A stretch of 20,079 bases of DNA from the IMG/VR virus record IMGVR_UViG_3300017783_000279, positions 1 through 20,079 of that record; one strand, written 5' to 3'. A program made the translations under genes and the position numbers. Numbering within the stretch: the first letter of the stretch is position 1; each line of letters opens with the position of its first letter. Below are positions 15,684-20,079 of the stretch, piece by piece. Source of the stretch: a virus. The notes beneath the pieces are model-generated. The model saw only the letters and a program-made list of their open reading frames with translations. It made no database searches and was not told the origin of the DNA.

Positions 15684-15691
15684 TATAAATA
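15684..15691 (-). promoter_or_regulatory. candidate late promoter box TATTTATA
   Basis: The coding strand reads AACTATTTATAATAAAA, with the box 15 bp before the ATG of the 79-aa gene. It is almost identical in sequence and spacing to the boxes before the tape measure (16 bp) and tail tube (16 bp) genes. It would transcribe the downstream baseplate genes. Confidence 0.55.
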
Positions 15692-15695
15692 GTTA

Positions 15696-18065
15696 TTAAT
15701 TGCTAAGTTTAGAGTTTAGTACTAATGTTTGACCGACTTTACTTCCGTCTAAGTATACATCTCCTCCACTTTTGACAAGACTAATTAATTCTTCGAGTAA
15801 TGCTTCAACATTTCCTCCTAACTTAGTACCGCCTGCCATGGTAATTGTATCTTCTCCGAGAGGTTTAATTGTAAAGTCCGATACTGGCATTTCTTGACTT
15901 CTAGATGTTGCTTTACTAATATCTCTAGCTGCTAATCCGGCGTCTATTGCGACTGATGCAGCTGTTCCTAACCCTGGTATAGTACTTGCTACTCCAGATG
16001 CTAATTCTCCTGCAGCGCCCAACCAATCTCCTTGAGATGCTCTACTTATTGCAAATCCTACTCCTGCTAATGCCCCTAAGATAGGAATTTTTTTAAGGAG
16101 AGATTTTCCTACTGCCTTAGCACCTAATTTACCGGCTTGTTTACCTAGGCTCTTACCAGCAGCTCCTCCACCTTTTTTTAGGAGGGCATCTTTTGCTGCT
16201 TTTCCTCCAAAGCCTGCGGCTATTTGTTTTGCGCTTAGTTTACCAGCGTTTTTTGTTACTGTTGATAAACCTTTACTAGACTTCATTAAACCTTTTATAC
16301 CTTTACTTGCTCTAGATATTCCTTTATATAATTTAGGTCCTATTGCCACTCCAGCTAGTAGAAGTACTAGAAGTTTAACTTCCTTAATCAGATTCTGCAT
16401 AACATTAGTTATGTTGGCAAAAGGATTACCTTCCCCTGTTAAATCCTGGGATAATTTACTCATAGCAGAAGCCATAGTATCACCCATTTTTTCTTGAGCA
16501 ATTGCCATTGCTTTTGCAGCAGTTATGGATGCTTCTTTATCTGCTAATTCATCTTTACCTAATTCCCTTAATGCTTCTTCTTTAGACATTCCTTTTTTCA
16601 TCAAGGCATCTATCTGTTGTTTGGTGTTGAGTGATGCTAAATCCTGTATACCGGTTTCTTCAGCTACTTTCTTTAGAGCTTCTTGCTGCATCAAAGTACC
16701 TGCTAATTCATCTCTATTCATACCTAGAGATTTAGCTAAAGCATTTTGCTGAAGAACGTTCAGGTCGGCAAACTCTGCTGCTGTTCCCACATTCTTAGCT
16801 AACTCTTCTGCTAATGTTACTTGGTCGCCGGCTAATGCTGCTGATCTAGCTTTATCTAAATTTAAATTTCTTCCTAGCAGCAATTCTGCTTCCATTTCTG
16901 CTGCAATTGATGATTCGAAATCTAAAAATCCTTCTGCGGAGGAATTTAACTGGGACATAGATAATCCAAGCTTTCTTGCATTAAATGCTGCTTTAGCAAC
17001 TCCTCCTGGGAATTTTTGAGTAGTTAAAAGTGTAGCTTTAGACATTGATCCGATATCTTTCATGACATCTTGATACCTAATACTTTCTTTAGTACCAGCA
17101 TCCATAGCTTTTAAGGTACCTATCATTGAGTTAGTTTGATTTTTAAACGAACCTTCTGATAATGCAGACATTCTATATAAGTTTCCTGCTTCATCAGCAG
17201 AAAGACCTAATTTCGTAGTCATTTTAGAAACTACTTTTGCAGTATCTGTACTTGCAATTGCTCCTGTTCCTAATGCTTCAGATAAAGCAAATGTTGCTTC
17301 TCTTGCCTCACGAGCTGTAACTAACGTACCTTCAAGAGCATCTATTTGATCGCGGTTAAATTTAGCTGCTTGGTTTGAAGTAATATTAAAAGTTTTTCTT
17401 ACGTCTTGAGTAGCTTCATCAAATCGGTTTAAACCATCCACTGCTGTAACAAACAATGCTTTTCCTATAAGGCTAGTTATAGACATTAAACTAGCGCCTA
17501 TACCCTTCATACCGCTTCCTGTTTCAGCTACAGCATCTCTTCCTGCTTTGGCAGCCTTACCGAAATCTCCAAATAATTTATTAATTAGAGGTATATCTTT
17601 TACAAATTCATCCGCCTTATCAAAAAACTTAACCGTATTATCTATTTTGCGATAAGATTTAAGTAACTTATTAGCTTCTTTTGTTAGTTCTTTAGAAGCC
17701 TGTAATTGATCATTAAGTAAAATTGCTTTAGACTGATCAGATTTTAATTGTGATTGTGAAAGTTTATCTATTTCTCTGGCAAGGCTGGTTTGTCCTTCTA
17801 GTGCTTTTTTATAAGTTTCAGTAAATTTAGCTGATTTGCTTTTAGATTTTAGATCAGAAGCAGAAAAAGTAGAAAGTCTTTTTGCTAAATCAACATTCTC
17901 TTGACCTAGCTTAGTATAGTAGTCCATTTCCCCAGCAGTTTCGCCAGTTTCTTTACCTACTTCTTTCATAGCAGCTTTCATCTGCTTTAATATATCAACA
18001 AACTCTGATCCTGCTTTACGCAGTTCATTCATTTCGTCTATTCTATCTTTAGGTTTGTCAGCCAT
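15696..18065 (-). CDS. 29: tail tape measure protein
   Basis: The 789-aa protein is long, helical and Ala/Lys-rich, which fits the ruler that sets tail length. The N-terminal 150 residues are predicted coiled coil (AAMKEVGKETGETAGE, ALEGQTSLAREIDKL). Hydrophobic segments lie at about 190-210, 562-577 (VKLLVLLLAGVAIGP) and 659-674 (IPILGALAGVGFAIS); such segments in tape measures may form a membrane channel during DNA ejection. The end carries GGDVYLDGSKVGQTL, a motif common at tape measure C-termini. It follows the gp26-like/overlapping ORF pair, the usual place after tail assembly chaperones. T4 gp29 is 590 aa, so this tail may be longer. A candidate promoter lies 16 bp before the ATG. Confidence 0.9.
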   Translation of the reverse strand: MADKPKDRIDEMNELRKAGSEFVDILKQMKAAMKEVGKETGETAGEMDYYTKLGQENVDLAKRLSTFSASDLKSKSKSAKFTETYKKALEGQTSLAREIDKLSQSQLKSDQSKAILLNDQLQASKELTKEANKLLKSYRKIDNTVKFFDKADEFVKDIPLINKLFGDFGKAAKAGRDAVAETGSGMKGIGASLMSITSLIGKALFVTAVDGLNRFDEATQDVRKTFNITSNQAAKFNRDQIDALEGTLVTAREAREATFALSEALGTGAIASTDTAKVVSKMTTKLGLSADEAGNLYRMSALSEGSFKNQTNSMIGTLKAMDAGTKESIRYQDVMKDIGSMSKATLLTTQKFPGGVAKAAFNARKLGLSMSQLNSSAEGFLDFESSIAAEMEAELLLGRNLNLDKARSAALAGDQVTLAEELAKNVGTAAEFADLNVLQQNALAKSLGMNRDELAGTLMQQEALKKVAEETGIQDLASLNTKQQIDALMKKGMSKEEALRELGKDELADKEASITAAKAMAIAQEKMGDTMASAMSKLSQDLTGEGNPFANITNVMQNLIKEVKLLVLLLAGVAIGPKLYKGISRASKGIKGLMKSSKGLSTVTKNAGKLSAKQIAAGFGGKAAKDALLKKGGGAAGKSLGKQAGKLGAKAVGKSLLKKIPILGALAGVGFAISRASQGDWLGAAGELASGVASTIPGLGTAASVAIDAGLAARDISKATSRSQEMPVSDFTIKPLGEDTITMAGGTKLGGNVEALLEELISLVKSGGDVYLDGSKVGQTLVLNSKLSN

Positions 18066-18081
18066 AGGTATTTGTATATAC

Positions 18082-18089
18082 TATAAATA
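18082..18089 (-). promoter_or_regulatory. candidate late promoter box TATTTATA for the tape measure gene
   Basis: The coding strand reads TTAACTATTTATAGTATA, with TATTTATA 16 bp before the ATG at 18065. The flanking AACTATTTATA is shared exactly with the box before the 79-aa gene. It lies immediately after the hairpin that closes the preceding transcription unit. Confidence 0.55.
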
Positions 18090-18091
18090 GT

Positions 18092-18118
18092 TAAGGCCTC
18101 TATTATTTAGAAGCCTTA
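18092..18118 (-). terminator. hairpin at the end of the gp51-position ORF
   Basis: The minus strand reads TAAGGCTTCTA, loop AATAA, TAGAGGCCTTA: an 11-bp stem with one G-U pair and a 5-nt loop. The ORF's TAA stop lies in the loop. It is followed by AACTATTTATAG rather than a T run, so termination would be weak. It may act as a processing or mRNA-stabilising hairpin just upstream of the tape measure promoter. Confidence 0.5.
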
Positions 18119-18405
18119 GTTACAAAAGTAGGTCTTTTAATTTTACTTTGATTTGAAGTTGCCTTAGTTTGTTTAGAAGCTTGTTGTGTTATTTCAGCTT
18201 CTTTATTAAAATGGTCTTGTATTTTATTGAAAGTGAACTTTCTTAACCAGATTGGCATATTATATACGGTATACCAATCAAAACCACCGTTACCGTGAAA
18301 TACTATGTCGTGTATTTTAGAGAATAGTTTTGCCCTATATTCAGAGGTCAGGCCAAAAAAACTTAAGCGTGACGGGTACCTCGATGTCCTCCTGGCCACC
18401 GTCAA
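18103..18405 (-). CDS. ORF overlapping the gp26-like gene; probable frameshift extension (gp51-position tail assembly protein)
   Basis: The conserved-looking part starts at FFGLTSEYRAKLF and continues through HDIVFHGNGGFDWYTVYNMPIWLRKFTFNKI; the last 30 residues are a Lys/Gln/Thr-rich tail. The frame is open only from 18411 and has no ATG before residue 50. The listed start is a TTG at 18405, and a GTG at 18399 is the only other usual start. Neither has a ribosome-binding site. The ORF overlaps the gp26-like gene by 65 bp in the +1 frame and shares the T7 run at 18355-18361. The position, between gp26 and the tape measure, matches T4 gene 51 and the T segment of lambda G/GT. It is most likely translated as an extension of gp26 after frameshifting. 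Confidence 0.65.
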   Translation of the reverse strand: MTVARRTSRYPSRLSFFGLTSEYRAKLFSKIHDIVFHGNGGFDWYTVYNMPIWLRKFTFNKIQDHFNKEAEITQQASKQTKATSNQSKIKRPTFVTKASK

Positions 18406-19084
18406 CGGTATCTACAGTAGTCACCATATTAATATCAGGTGAAACTTCTATATATTTTTTTCTTAAAGCTCTCGCATCTTTAGCTAATAGGTAATTATCT
18501 ACGAAATTACGAATATCTTTTTTCTCTGTTAGACCGTTAACAGAAGTAATCATATGTTTTAAACGAGTTGAGCTACCAGCATCAGATTTTTTATCTATTT
18601 TTTGTAATCCTATTACTTCTCTATCAATTGCTTTTTCATCACCGTGAGTTAGTAGTTTAAAAGTAATCGTATTGTCAGTAGACGGTAGTACAAACACAAA
18701 TTCGTTTTTTCCGTCTTTCACTAATTTTTTATCTAAATAAGTACTTTCTAATGTTGAAAGGTCTACAGTATAGCTCTCACCATCATAATTAATATCGTAG
18801 TCTTTACCGTATGATAATACTCTTGCTGCAACCATTATAGCATTTTTATCTCCTAGTAGTAACTGGTTAAAATCTATAGTTTTATCAACTATTAAAGATT
18901 TTAATAACCTATCTACCGCTGTTCCGTCTCTAAGGTAGTTTTGATTAGTAAGTATATCTTCTTCTCTAGCAGTCATATATTTCATTTCAACTGTTCCACT
19001 AGATAATGGAGATTCTTCTGGATAAAGTAAACCTTTTGAGGGTAAATCTACTGATTCAGTAGGTAGTTTAAATTTTGATTCCAT
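18341..19084 (-). CDS. 26: gp26-like baseplate hub/tail assembly protein
   Basis: This 247-aa protein resembles the gp26 baseplate family of T4-like phages. The N-terminus FKLPTESVDLPSKGLLYPE is the family signature, followed by GTVEMKYMTAREEDILTNQNYL. The middle holds LLLGDKNAIMVAARVLSYG and a FVLPSTDNTITFKLLTHGDE segment; the end is VTLKFFWPDL. I chose the ATG at 19084 because homology starts there; a longer frame reaches 19150 but would run into the terminator and lacks family sequence. T4 gp26 is 208 aa. It precedes the tape measure gene, where tail assembly chaperones are encoded in other phages. About 18371-18410 its DNA is over 60% GC, unlike its neighbours. Confidence 0.85.
   Translation of the reverse strand: MESKFKLPTESVDLPSKGLLYPEESPLSSGTVEMKYMTAREEDILTNQNYLRDGTAVDRLLKSLIVDKTIDFNQLLLGDKNAIMVAARVLSYGKDYDINYDGESYTVDLSTLESTYLDKKLVKDGKNEFVFVLPSTDNTITFKLLTHGDEKAIDREVIGLQKIDKKSDAGSSTRLKHMITSVNGLTEKKDIRNFVDNYLLAKDARALRKKYIEVSPDINMVTTVDTVDGGQEDIEVPVTLKFFWPDL
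18355..18364 (-). promoter_or_regulatory. candidate programmed frameshift site (AAG TTT TTT TGG)
   Basis: In the gp26 frame the minus strand reads AAG TTT TTT TGG CCT GAC CTC TGA. Moving +1 after the second TTT lets tRNA-Phe re-pair with TTT and continues as GGC CTG ACC (FFGLTSEYR) into the overlapping ORF. A -2 shift, or polymerase slippage on the T7 run, would reach the same frame. The predicted fusion is about 326 aa (243 from gp26 plus 83). Confidence 0.55.
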
Positions 19085-19114
19085 AAATTTTATTTGTTTA
19101 TAACTTGTTCCATA

Positions 19115-19122
19115 TATAAATA
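19115..19122 (-). promoter_or_regulatory. candidate late promoter box TATTTATA for the gp26-like gene
   Basis: The coding strand reads CGTATATTTATATATGG, with the box 30 bp before the ATG at 19084 and just after the terminator that follows the tail tube gene. Terminator then promoter is a coherent transcription-unit boundary. Confidence 0.5.
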
Positions 19123-19145
19123 TACGAAAAAAAAACTTTGGGACC

Positions 19146-19173
19146 AACAAAAAACCCGGAAAAAATCCGGGTT
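19146..19173 (-). terminator. rho-independent terminator after the tail tube gene
   Basis: The minus strand reads AACCCGGA, loop TTTTT, TCCGGGTT, then TTTTGTTGG: a perfect 8-bp stem with a GC core and a T run. It starts 25 bp after the gp19 stop. It is the clearest terminator in the window and would bound a highly expressed sheath/tube transcript. Confidence 0.88.
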
Positions 19174-19198
19174 AATGTTTTTAAGAGGCAGAAGTGTA

Positions 19199-19684
19199 TT
19201 AGTAATTTAATACGCAGTAGTCCATTGCTACTGTAATGCTGATTTCCACAGCTTCATCAGATGTCCAGTCGTACTGACCGAAGTCTCCGTTTGATAAGAT
19301 TGCACCTTTGATGATCCATTCTCCTACGATATCACCTACAGGTCCTAATATATTTAAAGTTAGATCCTTTTTATAGAAATCTGAATATCCAGCTCTACCT
19401 GTTACAGATTCGTATCCTTGTCTAGCCCATTCCATTACTGCTTGAGCTCCAGAAGGAGTTACTGGATCGTAAAGAGTCATGGTCATATCATCCCATTCTC
19501 TTTTTCCTCTAATTTTTCTATATGAATTGATGTGATCTAATTTGATAACGTTATCGGTGAAGGTAGGAGCTTTCACATTCTTTACCATAAAGGAAGGAAT
19601 ATTATCGATAAGCATCACAAATCTGTTCTGTACCTTTGGTTCAAAGGCTTTAAACATTATTTCGTTTGGATCTAATACTGCCAT
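19199..19684 (-). CDS. 19: tail tube protein
   Basis: This 161-aa protein, the length of T4 gp19 (163 aa), would stack as hexamers inside the sheath to make the DNA conduit. Family features are the N-terminal PNEIMFKAFEPKVQNRFVMLID, IPSFMVKNVKAPTF, RKIRGKREWDDMTMTLYDPV, AVMEWARQGYESVTGRAGYSD and the C-terminal WIIKGAILSNGDFGQYDW, followed by the DEAVEISITVAMDYC strand. It follows the sheath gene by 38 bp, where the TATTTATA box lies, and is closed by a strong terminator, which fits high-level late expression. ATG at 19684. Confidence 0.95.
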   Translation of the reverse strand: MAVLDPNEIMFKAFEPKVQNRFVMLIDNIPSFMVKNVKAPTFTDNVIKLDHINSYRKIRGKREWDDMTMTLYDPVTPSGAQAVMEWARQGYESVTGRAGYSDFYKKDLTLNILGPVGDIVGEWIIKGAILSNGDFGQYDWTSDEAVEISITVAMDYCVLNY

Positions 19685-19700
19685 GTTGTATTTACTTTAT

Positions 19701-19708
19701 TATAAATA
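19701..19708 (-). promoter_or_regulatory. candidate late promoter box TATTTATA for the tail tube gene
   Basis: The coding strand reads ACGATATTTATAATAAAG, with the box 16 bp before the ATG at 19684, the same spacing as for the tape measure gene. It would allow the tube gene to be expressed apart from the sheath. Confidence 0.55.
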
Positions 19709-19722
19709 TCGTTAATTAAAAT

Positions 19723-20079
19723 TTATCCATTAAATGTTGCACCAGTAGGCTCAACTGTAAAGTCAAGTACTATAAATTCTGCAGTTTTAGCTGGCTGAAT
19801 AAATATTTGTCCTACTAATTGATTTCTATCTACAACATCTGCTGTGTTGTTTGTGTCATCCATTACTACTCTGAAAGTGTAAAGACCTTGTCTTTGTACT
19901 ACTGATTCTAAGTAAGGATTAACTATTGATAAGAATCTGTTTCTAGTCGCTACTGTATTTTGTTCGAATACTAAGTTTCTAGCTTGATCTCCTAAGAATT
20001 TCTTAAGTTCAATTAACAATCTTCTTACGTTTACTCTATCTAAAGCAGAAGCTTTAGTTTGTAAAGTCTTTTGACCAAA
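19723..20079 (-). CDS. 18: tail sheath protein, C-terminal fragment
   Basis: This frame is open to the window edge, so the start lies outside; the 119 residues seen are the C-terminus. The sequence enters with FGQKTLQTKASALDRVNVRR, the hallmark of contractile sheath C-terminal domains (T4 gp18 family). It continues with LLIELKKFLGDQARNLVFEQN, the VDRNQLVGQIFIQPAKTAEF segment and the final FTVEPTGATF. In sheath proteins this part forms the inner domain whose terminal strands mesh with neighbouring subunits to make the contracting lattice. An internal TTG at 20019 is not the start, because conserved sequence continues upstream of it. The tail tube gene follows directly. Confidence 0.95.
   Translation of the reverse strand, partial: FGQKTLQTKASALDRVNVRRLLIELKKFLGDQARNLVFEQNTVATRNRFLSIVNPYLESVVQRQGLYTFRVVMDDTNNTADVVDRNQLVGQIFIQPAKTAEFIVLDFTVEPTGATFNG

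Noticed and set aside
16525-16752. Plus-strand frame of 75 codons within the tape measure gene
   Set aside because: Antisense to an Ala/Lys-rich coding region, which readily yields open complementary frames.
19085-19150. A 22-residue N-terminal extension of the gp26-like gene starting at 19150
   Set aside because: It would begin inside the terminator's T run and upstream of the promoter box, and the residues do not resemble the family; the ATG at 19084 fits better.
1-20079. tRNA genes, CRISPR arrays, insertion sequences, attachment sites
   Set aside because: Gaps between genes are all under about 115 bp and none holds a cloverleaf-like sequence, regular repeats or terminal inverted repeats; no integrase or transposase is encoded.

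Overview
The window is a stretch of a tailed, contractile (T4-like, myovirus-type) bacteriophage genome. It is AT-rich, densely packed, and every convincing gene is on the minus strand, so transcription runs from high to low coordinates. The phage type is fixed by recognisable tail sheath (gp18), tail tube (gp19), gp26-like baseplate/assembly protein, tape measure, UvsX, gp32, gp41 and FEN/RNase H homologues. Start codons almost never have a Shine-Dalgarno sequence and instead follow A/T-rich leaders. This is typical of Bacteroidota and their phages, so a marine flavobacterial-type host is a reasonable inference, but it is not proven by the sequence.

Layout in transcription order. (1) Tail module, about 20079 to 10031: C-terminal end of the sheath, tube, a strong rho-independent terminator, a gp26-like protein overlapping a second ORF that lacks an ATG, the tape measure, a small unknown protein, a 469-aa virion protein, a LysM-type baseplate protein, a 930-aa hub-type protein ending in an M15 peptidase domain, and a glycine-rich putative virion protein. 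(2) Replication/recombination module, about 9982 to 3869: a short, divergent family-A DNA polymerase, an unknown 151-aa protein, the single-strand binding protein gp32, UvsX, a 5'-3' flap exonuclease and the gp41 helicase, mostly with overlapping or abutting ends. (3) Nucleotide module, 3779 to 54: NrdB, NrdA, a membrane-anchored endonuclease-like protein, a minimal thioredoxin and an unknown 99-aa protein. The thioredoxin probably reduces the ribonucleotide reductase, which supplies dNTPs to the replisome encoded just upstream.

The most notable observations are as follows. There is a likely programmed +1 (or -2) frameshift on a T7 run that joins the gp26-like protein to a downstream ORF just before the tape measure gene. 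A repeated coding-strand motif, TATTTATA, lies just upstream of several start codons and looks like a phage promoter. A PolA-like polymerase sits where a T4-like phage would be expected to use family-B gp43. The gp32 has no cysteines and so no T4-style zinc site. NrdA lacks the ATP-cone. The baseplate hub carries a peptidase where T4 carries a lysozyme. No tRNA, CRISPR, insertion sequence or attachment site was seen.
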